Shown: piece by piece, positions 22,661 to 33,933 of the stretch
Numbering within the stretch: the stretch's first letter is position 1
Layout of the letters: the number at the start of each line of letters is the position of its first letter
NCBI GenBank assembly: GCA_910589415.1
Contig: OU342636.1
Coordinates: forward strand, 42,361,735-42,425,734
Direction of reading: 5' to 3'
Source of the DNA: Malachius bipustulatus
Taxonomy: Eukaryota; Arthropoda; Insecta; Coleoptera; Melyridae
Length of the DNA stretch: 64,000 nt
Notes under the pieces: generated by a model
Database searches by the model: none
Told to the model about the DNA's origin: nothing
What the model saw: the letters and a program-made list of their open reading frames with translations, nothing else
Made by a program: the position numbers and the translations under genes

Positions 22661-23076
22661 TTTTTTTTTTTTTTTTTTTGAAAAAGGAGGGTAAATCCAT
22701 TATGGATACCCATGCATTGGGTTATGTGGGAGTCCCACCCACTAAAAGCCCCTCCTTTCGAGGGCCGTCTTGGTCACCGGAAGCACCTCAGCCTCATGGG
22801 CTTATTGTGCACCCCCTTTTGCTTCATGACACCCATTCCATCAGTCTGGTTCCCTGAACTAACTTGTGCAGCCCCGTTACTGAATGAGTTTCATATTCTT
22901 CCGGACGCATTTTTTGTTGTCCGTATATCTCCTGTCTTCTGCGGTCCAGAGCCTCGCATTCACACAGTACATGTTTTGCTGTCTCCTGGGCCCTATTGCA
23001 TTCTCGGCAACTTAGGTCTCCATTGAACAGTCCTATTTTATTTAAGTGTTCTTTTAGGGCAATATGTCCCGTTAGT
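22661..23076 (-). mobile_element. 5'-truncated LINE with poly(A) and TSD
   Basis: A 19-T run at 22661-22679 is the minus-strand poly(A) tail. The direct repeat AGATTGAACCTGG at 22648-22660 and 23077-23089 is the target-site duplication. Between them the minus strand encodes LLTGHIALKEHLNKIGLFNG, CRECNRAQETAKHVLCEC and EALDRRRQEIYG, ending LVQGTRLMEWVS and stop. The C-x2-C-x7-H-x4-C zinc motif is intact. This is the C terminus of an RNase H-bearing LINE, inserted as a ~400-bp 5'-truncated copy by target-primed reverse transcription. Confidence 0.92.
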
Positions 23077-23269
23077 AGATTGAACCTGGTACATAGTGTT
23101 GATGGGTAAATTGGAAAGGTATAAGTTTATCCTGATTTTCGTGGATTCTAATCTCTCTCTTCTGAAGAAGAAAAACCCCTCGGAGAGATTCCACAGACCC
23201 ACCACAAACGACCAGATTATATAGGACATATTTTGTGACTATTCAAGTTTCGTAATAAGCAGAGAGAAT

Positions 23270-23745
23270 AAACTTCATGGGACACCGTGTGTTGAACTCG
23301 TTTGAGAAAAAAGCAGGCACTAGCAAGGCGACGACATAACTGATCTGTTTGAGATGACCAATTTAGGTCTTGGTCGCATGAATGCCCAAAAACTTCACGA
23401 CACCTGTCGCTGTGATCAAGGCACTGTCAGTGGGTATGGAGGGTAAAGGAGGAAGACGTGATCGGCTAGAATGAAAATCAATCAACTTAGTAGCAGACCA
23501 ATTGGTCGGTAGTTTTAGGGGAATTGCCGTCACGTTTTATGAAAGCGACCCTAACTAAGACTGCCTTGAGTTTTTCGGGAAACACACCAGTCTGAAATAA
23601 ATGGTTGCAACTTTATGATAACGGCAGAGCAAGATTAGAAACGCAGTGTAAGGAGGGAATCTTGTCCAAGCCCGAAGACTTTTTACCCTTAAAACTGAAG
23701 ACTACCTCTATTATTTCTCGACATGATGTTGGAAAGAACATAATG
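23270..23745 (-). pseudogene. LINE RT relic with palm deleted
   Basis: Minus strand: IEVVFSFKGKKSSGLDKIPS (start of RT), NHLFQTGVFPEKLKAVLV and RVAFIKRDGNSPKTTDQLV (fingers, normally PIFKKGD...NYRPI), then directly VVKFLGIHATKT and PAFF (normally the FLGI-x-x-D-x-x-L-N-W block after motif C). Motifs A, B and C are missing, so the palm has been deleted. Frameshifts present. Confidence 0.72.
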
Positions 23746-24701
23746 ATGCAGAGGCGTGTGGTGACATGCTGGATCCGTGGCTGTCACTATATGTGGGAGA
23801 GTCATTCGAAAGAAAGACGGAATTGAGCATTGTCGTAACTGTGATTTGATATACTCAATTTCTAAGATTTTATGAGAAGTGCTTATTTTGGTTGTTTATG
23901 AGCGTTTACCTCGCTTTGATGGAATTTTCAAATTCAGTGATGAAGATGACATATTTTTTTTTATTAAGTTTTCACTTGAGTTATGACTTATGAGTTATTT
24001 TTTTAAATAATTTCACTTTGGAGTTCTAATCATCGTTTGAATCCTTATCCATAAAACTGAATTCCAATTTAATATTCTTTACCGTCAGAAAGACAGCGAT
24101 TATATCGTTGAAGAAAATAAATAAAAATTAACCCACGTGTCTTCAATAATAAAGATAATGAGCTTCACAAGCCAAAGTCATAAAGCAGGCCGTATCCTGG
24201 GGGGTACTCGGGAAGACCTCCGTCTAATCCCTGGGCTCATTTATTATTAGTAAAGGAAAGCAAAAAGCATTTTTACATTAGCTAGAAAGCCAGCTGAATA
24301 TGTAATAAGTTGCCAGTTGAGGCAGCGGCTCAAGCCCAAATCAAAAGAAGTGCCTTTAAATAAACATGAATGCTATTTACCGATGCTGCTTTAAGATCTA
24401 TCCCGGCGTTTTTTAGAGTTTGCTCTTTACAAGGTCTAATTTCAAAGTAAAAGTCTGAAAGATTGGAAAAATTTGCTACTATAGCGAAATTGCTCTCTGG
24501 CGCGTACGTATTGAGAAAACCACTAGTAATATCGATAGCCAAATTGAATATTATAATGTATACATACGTATGAATTTTGGTCGTTTAGACTATGCTACTA
24601 CCTATAGGTAAAATGAATAAACGAAATGGAAGCAGCATCACAACATAATAATATTTTGAATATAAAAAATAAATATAAAATCTATACTTACCTAATTATT
24701 A
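23746..24701. other. Intergenic, one weak exon-like frame
   Basis: On the minus strand a frame from about 24520 down to 24374 (GFLNTYAPESNFAIVANF to GIDLKAAS) is bounded by an AG and by GTAAAT, but the acceptor has a poor pyrimidine tract and I recognise no family. Confidence 0.25.
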
Positions 24702-24868
24702 GGATGGGACACACATTACCAGTATTACGTGGTGTTACATTACATTATTAGTATTACAGTATTACGGCCATATGTCGACGGTCACTTGAATGAAATATTG
24801 GAACAATGAAATTGATGACGGTGAACACACGGCCGTAATACGATGCTTTAATGATGTATGTCCCAACC
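24702..24868. mobile_element. 167-bp MITE with TA duplication
   Basis: Ends GGATGGGACACACAT and, from the right, GGTTGGGACATACAT, flanked by TA on both sides (24700-24701, 24869-24870). Subterminal GTATTACGG/CCGTAATAC also pair. Likely Tc1/mariner-type. Confidence 0.65.
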
Positions 24869-24870
24869 TA

Positions 24871-27145
24871 TGAGTAGGCATACGTAGAAAATCTGTATAG
24901 CTCAGACTCTAGATCTTAACAATATTGATCGTTATGCATAATTAAAAAAAAAAAACAAAGACAATATGGATATCCACAATTTTTTTTTACAATTAACCAC
25001 TTTGAAACGCGTAAGGATAATAATAGTTTTATATGTTAGCAAGAATTTTATTTTATCTTCACCCGTTTGCGAAATTACCCTTTAAAAGTACCGAAATAAT
25101 TATTCGAATCGGCGGAACGCTCTATTATTGGCTTGACGTCACTGCCTCTGACTGGAGAACCCCCACCTACAGTGCTTATATGCATAACGCCGTAAACAAG
25201 ACATTCCGCTTCGGTGTAGTGAGGTGTTTTATAATGAATTGGCACAATTTAGAACGAAATTTAAAAGTTTAGTACAAAATGTAAAACTACACGATTATGG
25301 ACAAGAATTTCAAAAGGCCGACTCACGTAACTTACCAACTGTAGATGTTACGATGGTACTTAACTGGCTTCTGAAATCTACTATTTTAAATCTGTCCCAT
25401 CAGTCCAGTGGGTGTATAGACAATTTGAATACTTTATTTGTTGTGATATAAATTATTTGTTGTGGTCCTTCGTTACTTATTTAATTATTATTTTTGTTGC
25501 TTTGTAATTACTTGAATGTTTTATTTTTTCTGTTATTACCCTAATTACCAATTACTTTTTAAATAATCCTCCCATCTTATATCAAAGAATGTCTTAACTC
25601 GTAGACACCATGTATATAATAGTGAAAAAAATACTCTCCAGTAAAGTTTAAAATAAATTAACTAGAACTACCCAATTAATTATTGTCCAAGCTAGTTGAA
25701 TTAAGTAAAGGTTAATCAATAATTAAGCGAGGACGTTGGTTGAAAGGAATACCTACCTACCTAAGGGTTGGAAATTTATCGAAACTTTTTGCAACATACG
25801 TATCATCCTCTTGAGATTCAGGAATGATGTATCTCCCTAAATAACATTTCACCAAATTGGCCGGCTGCAAGACGTATGGCCTGACTGGTGCATTGCTGGG
25901 TGTAGTCATTAAGACAGCCAGTGAATTATAGACACATCTACGAGTAGTACACATCTACCAGTACACACCCGTTTATTACACCAACAACAACTACTGGAGA
26001 CTACTTTGCGACATGAATCTTGCCGAGTTAAATATTCACATCTCAACCAACTAGGTATTAGAATTTTTATTTAAAAATCAGCACCCTAATTTACAGTTTG
26101 GCCATGGCAAAAATGAACAGCATATGGGGATTTCGGAAACCATGAGAGATACAGGGTTGGTTGAATTAACAAAAAATTGCGCAGTTCATTGTTCAATGAT
26201 AATTCTGGTGAGAAAATTAGGAAATTTTGCTTACTTCCGGAGATATTCGAAAATATGCGGTAAGTAATTCATCAGTATGATGGACTAATATTTTATATAC
26301 CTACGAACTATCTTTCTGGTAGGTATTCACTTATTGATTTTGATGACAATAAATTTTTTTGTGGGGGCGTCTGAGTGCCCGGAAGAATTTGATAATCATT
26401 ATATTTGTGAACCTTCTAAAAAGACTCTCTTGGTATTACAATAATCATTAACGCAACATTTCAAAGTTTAAAAACCCGCAGATAATTTACAAATTCCAAT
26501 CGCAATAGAAGTTTCGTGATCTTCAACGTGCATAACATTTCAACTGAGATATTCCGAGTATCCAAATAATTTAAAGAAACCATCTGATAAGAATCGTTAG
26601 ACCCCTAATCTTGCATATCTCTTTGAGTAGCCCGGATTTCCTTCAATGGCTCCCTATTCTCGAGCATTTCAGATATTGGCAATCAGTTAAAAAGTGGCAC
26701 AAGTATTAGCGAGATCAAACGCTATTTGGTCAATCGGTTTTTCACTAAGCCGGAATCTTGAGGAGTTCTCAGACATCAAAAGCAATCTAACATGTGAGAA
26801 CTCATGCGGAATATACAGTTCTATTTTATTCTGCCTTTTAACTGCTTATTCAGAATCAGATCTTATATTCCGTTTCACATGGCAACACATGCCTTCTAGG
26901 TCTCTAAACTTTATATAATTAAAAACTAATAGTTTAATGAAAATGTACACGGTGATCACTTCTTATACCTTACTCACTCTTCTTGGAATCTCTTAAACCA
27001 TATAAAAGATACAAATTAGAGAAAAAATGTACGAATTCTACTTACTTTTACATCACTTTTCGAAAATCACCCAAACTCATCAAATGTCCACCGATCATGA
27101 CCTCCAGATCACGAAAAAGTGGTTTTCCAAAATTCACCTGCCCAA
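24871..27145. other. Intergenic with scattered short frames
   Basis: Two overlapping frames at 25033-25451 encode text such as SRNLPTVDVTMVLNWLLK, which looks coding but which I cannot assign. At 27143-27165 a mariner-type end (TATACAGGGTGGGC) is present without a clear partner. Confidence 0.3.
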
Positions 27146-27392
27146 GATATACAGGGTGGGCTATCGAAAAGGTAACAAGCCTAATAGTTTGGAAAGTGAA
27201 GATGTATGCGAAAAACGCCGAAACAGGTCGATTTTGTTATCAAGGGGTACGTATTTGCGTGACAAATTTAACTATAAGTACTCAAGGTTCTTGGCAGGGG
27301 TAGCTACCCCTTTGCTTATATCATCATAGGAAACAGCTATCGAATGATACATCATTTAAAAGCTACTTGAATTCTCTTTACAACGATATCCA

Positions 27393-27493
27393 ACATTTTG
27401 GGTTTTGCTTACATACAGGGTGGCCCAACGAAAACGTAACTCGCCTTAATCACTTATGTAGGCCACCCTGTATGTAAGCGAAACCCAAAATGT
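27393..27493. repeat. 101-bp snap-back palindrome with 55-bp module
   Basis: Arms 27393-27425 and 27461-27493 pair at 32 of 33 positions around a 35-bp loop. Its inner part 27416-27470 reads CAGGGTGGCC...GGCCACCCTG between TA dinucleotides, the form of a minimal mariner-type insertion. Confidence 0.88.
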
Positions 27494-27534
27494 TTTTGTG
27501 GCCCGAGTTGGATCGAACTGATGTTAAAGTGATG

Positions 27535-27890
27535 TTTTTTTTAAAACAAAACGGTGCGACCTGACATACTGCTCGCGAAAAATGAAGTTACTGAGGATCA
27601 AGTTTCCGGGCCGTGTTATCTCTCGATTTGTTGATTTGTCGATCATAATAATTATTGGCGAGCAGATTCGTGCGATCTAACGCCGATCGGATTCTATCTC
27701 TGGGGCTACGTGAAGGAGAAGGTTGATGCGAACAAACCATAAACAATTGAACACCTTAAGGAAGAAGTACTGCCATTACTGGCGAAATAGAGTCTAGCAG
27801 TTATAAGAAAACGTTATCCTAAATTTTAAGAAAAGAATAACCCTGTGCCAGAGGTTCCTGTATTCACAACTATTCCTATTCACGTTGAAA
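27535..27890 (+). pseudogene. Mariner-like transposase C-terminal relic
   Basis: Translation with frameshifts gives QNGAT (for QQDGA, second catalytic block), HTAREKMKLLRIKFPGRVI, SRF and then PIGFYLWGYVKEKVDANKP and TIEHLKEEVLPLL. This is the second half of the IS630-Tc1-mariner catalytic domain; the last catalytic position (normally DFFLWG) reads GFYLWG, so the third acidic residue is lost. Stops are present. It lies directly right of the palindrome at 27393-27493, and its 3' flank runs into an end at 28208. Confidence 0.82.
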
Positions 27891-27954
27891 TAAAAATATT
27901 TGCTTTATTCGAAACAAAAGGTGTTTTTCTAATGTTTTACCCTTTACTACTAAG

Positions 27955-28208
27955 TCAGGGGCGTAGAAATTATTTAATAAATAAGGTAACATCACACCCA
28001 GATCTCTGAGACTGGATTGAATGATTTTTCATCGTGGTATAAAAACCATGTACTTCAATAATTAATGCAGGAGCTGTCAAAAATTTCGAGTTATTCTGAT
28101 TTTTAGATTTTCGAAAAATATTAAATATTCTAAGAGCTTTTTTACGCCTATTTTTGCATTTTCTACATGTCCTTTAAGTTTGTAACACCTATTCATTAAA
28201 ACCCTGTA
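27955..28208 (+). repeat. 3' end of mariner-type element
   Basis: CAGGGGCGTAGAAATT, CACCCAGATCTCTG, TGTACTTCAAT and final ACCCTGTA match 8066-8245 in order. It follows the transposase relic and is best read as its terminal region. Confidence 0.5.
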
Positions 28209-28211
28209 CTT

Positions 28212-28929
28212 ATAGAAATGTAAAAATGTTAAAATTTGGTAAAGCTAAAAAAGCTACTCGCAATTTCTTCACCGATTAATTGATCATCATTATACAATAT
28301 TTTCTTGAGTGAAATAATAAAGCAGCTCCTTGCTTAAAAGTCTAGTTTTTATCAATCTGAATCCATAGCAACGAAGGCATTTGAACATTTTATATTCTAA
28401 GTTGAGTTTAGGCGGTACCTAAAACTTCAAATTTCGTTCAGATTTAGGTACTTATGGTATCAATTTACAACATTCTCAATTCCTCTGTAAAGAGGTTTTG
28501 TGGAAAAAAATTGATGAATTATTATATGGTATCCGTTCCAGACATTACGCAGTAACCTGAATTTTTCATTGATTTTTATCACGATTATTGAAAAAATTAC
28601 CTTTAAACTCGAATGAGGGAAACTTTGTAACTTGAAAACCAACCGTTGGATTCAATTTTTTTTTTTTGCAGAATATCCTTTACTTTAATGGGCTCTATAT
28701 CGTCCTATATTCGGAATGCGCGAGTTACTGATCACCCTGTATAGGTAGATGTTGCAGTCTTGAGAAAGCAAATTATATTATAAAACTATATTATACAATG
28801 TATAATATGGAAAATTACAGAAAGCCAATTTAAAAAGCGGTGAAAATATTCATAATTGAATCGCATAAAAATACACTATTTATGTGATTCATGCGCAACT
28901 CTCCGGTAGGTTTGAGAGTTAGTACCTAT
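28212..28929. other. Intergenic with one dispersed repeat
   Basis: 28825-28895 is the second copy of the ~65-bp repeat at 15241-15315. A lone CACCCTG-TA end lies at 28734-28742. Nothing else recognised. Confidence 0.45.
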
Positions 28930-29330
28930 TTCATGTGCGAGGGTCGAAATCGGGTCGTCACGGTGAAGCCGCTGGGTGTCGCGTCGTACTGGAGGGGCTG
29001 AGGGCTGAGGATCGGCGTGCTGTTTGGGCGAGTACCAGACCACGCCGCCACCACGAGATTACCTCCTGCGACGCCGGGTAAGCAATCTCACGACAAAGAC
29101 GGGACCTTCGTTACTCCAGCGGAAGACAGGTGTCGATGGGCTGTTGACTAGCACCAGACCGCGCCGCCACCTTGAGATTACCCCCTGCGACGCCGGGTAA
29201 GCAATCTCACGACAAGAACGGGCCCTTTGTTACTACAGCGGGGTCCAGGGGTGAACAAAGAGAAAGGATGGTTGAAGGATTGTCAGGGGTGATCGTGACA
29301 CAACCAAATACAAGAGAAAAACTACGGCTG
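28930..29330 (+). repeat. GC-rich tandem duplication (~130 bp)
   Basis: Two copies of a block with CCGCGCCGCCACC-like text, CTGCGACGCCGGGTAAGCAA and TCTCACGACAA, at about 29018-29130 and 29147-29260. Strongly GC-rich for this window. No continuous frame. Could be part of an LTR or other TE. Confidence 0.75.
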
Positions 29331-30162
29331 GTATGAATTACCACCTACCTTGACACGGAGTTGAAGGGTGGTTGACTCTGCTCGGAAGTCTCTACACTAC
29401 TACTCGTCGTAAGAACACCGGATCGGAAGTGAATTTGAACTGGAACAATTTATCGACCTACGACGGTTTACCACTGGATCGGAAGTGAATTAATTTGCAA
29501 GCCAAATGCCCCTGATTTGGACCAGCTCGCTTAAAATTTGGTCTGTTCATAAAAACATTCAATGATCTGAAAAATTATCGGAAATAAATGCGCTTGAGAA
29601 AGTTTAATAATTATTATAGTTCTACTATTTATGAAATGCATAAATTGATCCTACTGATGATTTTAAAACTAATGAAAAATATTACTAGAGACAGTTGACT
29701 AAAATGAAGTCGAAAATTCACGACTTCATTACACTATAATGGTATCCATTTAAGGTAATTAAACGACACAAAACACAAAATAATAATTGTACATAAACCT
29801 GCTGCTCTGCGAATAAACAATGACGTTTCTGGTTTCTCTAGTAGGTGCATGGTGTCAATAAGTATTAGGAGCGGTCGGCCTCGGGATACTAGGTAATTCA
29901 GCGTTCGGCGTCTCGTGTAGTTGCGATCGCCCCGATCGGGCCGCTCACTAGAACTTGAACTGTACTTGGTTGGTCGGCTTGCGCTTGCAGTGACGTGTCA
30001 GATTTTAGCGCTAAATAATGAACCGCTACGACACTTTATTTCACTCCTTTTTACTTTATGCACTCTTCATGATAATCATACATTTTATGAACTCAGAAAC
30101 GTCTAAAAAAGTGCATTTTATGAATCAGTCGTAGATTTACCCTTTTCCTACCCACGCCACTG
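29331..30162. other. Mixed sequence ending at a hAT-like terminus
   Basis: GGATCGGAAGTGAATT occurs twice (29422-29438, 29475-29491). 29865-30000 is GC-rich. CCACGCCACTG ending at 30162 is the complement of the hAT-type start CAGTGGCGTGG; no matching left end was found. Confidence 0.4.
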
Positions 30163-30339
30163 GCTTAATTATAGAAATAATGCAAATTTTGTTGCATTAA
30201 TTCAAATTTCAAATAATTTTTTATCCAATCTTATTAATTTTCAAATCAATCTAGCTCTCTAGTTGGACGACGAAGCATCGATAGTCAACTTCGATAGTCA
30301 ACAATCAATGATTGTTGAATTTAATGGTACAATAAAGAT

Positions 30340-30370
30340 ATTTATTATTATTATTATTATTATTATTACT
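30340..30370. repeat. ATT microsatellite
   Basis: About ten TTA/ATT units; a TA microsatellite inside the palindrome ACACTATATA...TATAGTGT lies at 30592-30619. Confidence 0.9.
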
Positions 30371-30967
30371 TTCGATTTTCTTATGGGCGCCATATTAGAC
30401 GTTTACTTTTTTGAACGCAATATTTTCTTCATTATCAAGATGTATAACACTTCGTGTTTAATATTTTGGAAAAATTTATAATGGCGTCTAAAAGAAAAAA
30501 AAATAACGACCAATTTTCCGCTAAAAATAATAGTGCTAGAGCAATTTGGAAATTAATTTTGGATTCCTTGTTGACAAGTTAGTGTTCTAACACTATATAT
30601 ATATATATATATAGTGTTCTAATAATAAATTATGTAAACGGATAGCTAATGATAAAAACGACTAGCTTGATTGGTCATTAAGTAAAACAATTAAAACAAA
30701 AATTACAAATTTCGTATTTTTCCAATAGGTATTTTGACAACTGAAAATGACAGCTCAGATATTTTCCAGATTACTAATCAGCATAAAAATACGCAACTTT
30801 TCGCCAAATTAACCGACTTCGTATATCTCTTAAGACTACTGAGATCCCCTACATTTTCTCTAAAAACGAGCACCTGTATTATAAGTGGTTGTAATAAAAC
30901 GCTGTATACGTGTATTTTTCGTTAATTTTCACATTTTTATTTTTTTCAAATTACAGATTAAATTTAA

Positions 30968-32905
30968 AGGCCCCTTCACATTCGACGTAAACGTAAACGC
31001 AAGCGCAACGGAAGCCGTAATATTAACCTCCCTGTCTACATTGAACGTAAACGTTAATTTGACATTACCAAGCGGGAGGCCATATTTTCGAAAAAGAAGA
31101 AACATGAAATAACCTCCTTCCATTGAGAATTAGTAAGGCTTAAGGCTGTCAGACACAAACGCAAATCATCAAACCAGCAGCACGCGGCAATTAGAGAAGT
31201 TTTATTTTATTTATAACATTTCGAAATAATCAATTCGAACATCGAGCTGTATTTTAAGTTTACTGTTATTAAGTAGTGTGTGTGCTTGTCAGTTACAATA
31301 ACAGTGATGTTACTAAGAAAAGTGATTACCTGTTATCTTTAGAAAGTGGTGCTTCCGAGATTATGGTTCGCTATAAAGAAAAAATTAGGATCTTGAACGG
31401 CGTGGATCAATTTTCTTTAACTCCAGAGGATCTGGATCACCTGTTTCTGCACTAGACATCGGTGTCGTATATTTAGTGTTGAGCCACAGTTTTTATACAA
31501 AAGAACAAACGAAGGCTTATAAAAGTTTAAGACGTACCCACCAACGTCTTTTTTTTTTCTTCTTTTCAACAGTTGCTGCTGTTGGTTTCTTTTACGAACA
31601 AACATCGTCAATGTAATTATGGCATAATATTTATTTGAATCCATTACCCGATTACTTATATTGGTTTATTTTTCTATAAATTTGTAGGTAGCTATTTGTT
31701 GATTTTAGAATAATTATGAATATCATAAAATATCATTGATTTTATAGGCGATTGCGATTATTAATTTATTGGCAATATTGGCTAAAATTGACTTATTTAT
31801 TTAATTACACATTGAGGTTTGGTTAAGGAATCGAAGGAGTAGGAGTATGCGCAGTTGGGGGATATCAATTTATTTTCCGTAAACGTAACCATAATATTGG
31901 AATATTTCAACTTTACGTTAATCGATTGCGTCGGCCCCAGAGACAACATACCAGCAGACCAGGATAGAGAGACCGGCAGATCGACGGACGAAAACGAATA
32001 CACTGTTCACGCGCGCATTCCGGTAGCGCATCGCGCATGCGGACTATTTCCAAACTAAAATGAAGCTGCCTTTAGATCTCAGTTTGCCTAAATTCTCAGT
32101 TTGACATAATTTGACGTATAGTTTTGTAATTGTGTCAAATTTGATTTATTTGATTTGAGTATTTTATCAAAAACTAATAATAAAGTTTACATAAAACTTT
32201 ACCTTTAAAGTACTTGGAAATATAATTTATAATAATTTAACCAATTAATAACAGTATAGCGTACAACTTTCGCATATTCGTTGACTTTTTGAAAGGTAAG
32301 TGTAAGTGCAATACTGTTTCGTGCTCTTGTGAGTTTGTAAGTAGTAAAAATTATTTTATTACCATTATTATAATATAAATGTCTTCTCCTTATTCCTGGA
32401 AAAGTCTTTCCACGTTGAGAAACATGGTTTATAAAAATGAAAGCTTCTTCTGTGAAAACTGGACCTGTATTTATGCGAGGAAAATTTTGTAGAAAGCATT
32501 TGCTGCAATAATTATTAAGTATACTCATGTATAGTGTGTACCTATTAAGAATAAAGTTTTATATTAATGCCACGAAGTTTATTTGTCGAAGTGGCGACAC
32601 TTCAACCGTAAAAATAATTTTTCAATAATAATAACTAGGTATAAATTTAAATTTGAATGTCCCGCGCTTACCAATGATATCTTCTCCGGTAGCCCAGGGT
32701 GTCGCCACAGTCGCAGGTTATCTAGAGTAACGTGTAATCGAACACTATTATAATATCTTTCTCTATGGTCGGCCCCAGTACGTGGCGTGACGTAACTGTA
32801 AACATAAGTTTTTTCTTATGTAGCACCAGTCATAAGGTAACTGCGAGTAGCAATGAATCTTGTGGTTACGTTTACGCTTACGTTTACGTCGAATGTGAAG
32901 GGACT
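30968..32905 (+). mobile_element. 1.94-kb TTAA-flanked DNA transposon, non-autonomous
   Basis: Flanked by TTAA (30964-30967 and 32906-32909). Left end AGGCCCCTTCACATTCGACG and right end (complement) AGTCCCTTCACATTCGACG continue with GTAAACGTAA on both sides. Subterminal copies of the GTAAACGT motif recur at 31044-31056 and around 31878. TTAA duplication is typical of piggyBac, and also of Kolobok and Sola3, so the superfamily is open. It carries a broken protein fragment at 31363-31640 that does not look like a piggyBac transposase. Confidence 0.75.
31363..31640 (+). pseudogene. Fragment resembling SWIM/YqaJ-type TE protein
   Basis: Frame 1 starts MVRYKEKIRILNGVDQFSLT and runs into a TAG at 31453; a shifted frame continues YLVLSHSFYTKEQTKAYKSL (to about 31535). 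The block 'NYLV-x-x-S-x-Y-T-x-x-Q-x-KAYKSLEAYN' after a short K-I-x-x-L-x-G-x-D start is one I associate with the N terminus of large arthropod transposon proteins that carry a SWIM zinc finger and a YqaJ-type nuclease. That association is from memory and unverified. The rest of such a protein is absent. It sits inside the TTAA element, so it is probably an exon remnant of its autonomous parent. Confidence 0.5.
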
Positions 32906-33024
32906 TTAAGGTTGCGTTTTTATTGCTTTTTTTGACTAGCGTAAGCCTTATAACATAAATTCAGTTTGCAAGGAAGATGTCAAACAAAGTCTACATAATA
33001 TTAGGAATTCCCGGAGTAACTATA

Positions 33025-33723
33025 CAGGGTCCTGCAACAGTGCGTCCGTCTTTCCTAGCGCCTTTCCCGTGGCGGATAAAAAAAAATGTTTCCTACAAAA
33101 AATTATTGGTTTGGAAATCTTCATGCCATAAAATTGTTTTACACTATACAGGGTGTCCCAATTTTGAGATATTCCAACAACAAACATTTTTTTAAATGGA
33201 AAGCCCTGTATTTATTCTATTTTTTCGATGTCATTTTTTACCATCTACATTGTTGTCTATTTACTATTTGATTATATTACAGTGTTGCCGACTTACAAAT
33301 TTTTTCCCAAAATTCTTGTATAAAACAAGCTGAAGTTTAAAAAATGGTAGTGAGCCCGTTTTTCAGAAGGTAAAAATTATTCTTAGCAATAACTTCAGAG
33401 CGGTTACTAAGCAACATTGTGATAATGAGAAATATGAACTTAGTAAAATAGGGTGGTCAGAAAAAAATGCCAAACTTTGCAAACTTCAAAGTAGTTTAAC
33501 TATTTTTTTTCAAATGGAATGCCCCTTTTTTTATATCACCATTCGATAGGCCTTTTTCTTCTCTTCAATTTTATGGTGCATGTCGTATGTCTAAACCCCA
33601 TAGTTATTGACATGATCAATATTTTTCACAAAAGTTACCATTTAATTACATTTCTATGCACCGAAGTAGGCCGCAATGAAGCAAAACAACTGTCAAAATG
33701 TAAGTATCCAAGTGTCAGTGTGA
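33025..33723 (+). repeat. Left ~699-bp terminal inverted repeat
   Basis: Pairs with 35064-35761 over its whole length with few changes; includes the inner CAGGGTGTCCC end at 33149. The match stops where GTGTGAATT meets GTGTGACAT. Confidence 0.93.
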
Positions 33724-33933
33724 ATTGAATTCTCTAAATTAATTGAATTTTCTCAAGCTGAAACTTGAAACGTTAAACACTTAAAAATAACTTCCGCTGT
33801 AAAAACTGTAAGAAAACTAGGAAGCTAAAAACCGTTCTGCTGTTATCAGTGGCTGTTCCGTGAACGTCCGAGATTGAAATTTGCTGCAAAAGTCTCTGCG
33901 TTTCGTGGTATAAGTAGACTGCAACTTTTCATC

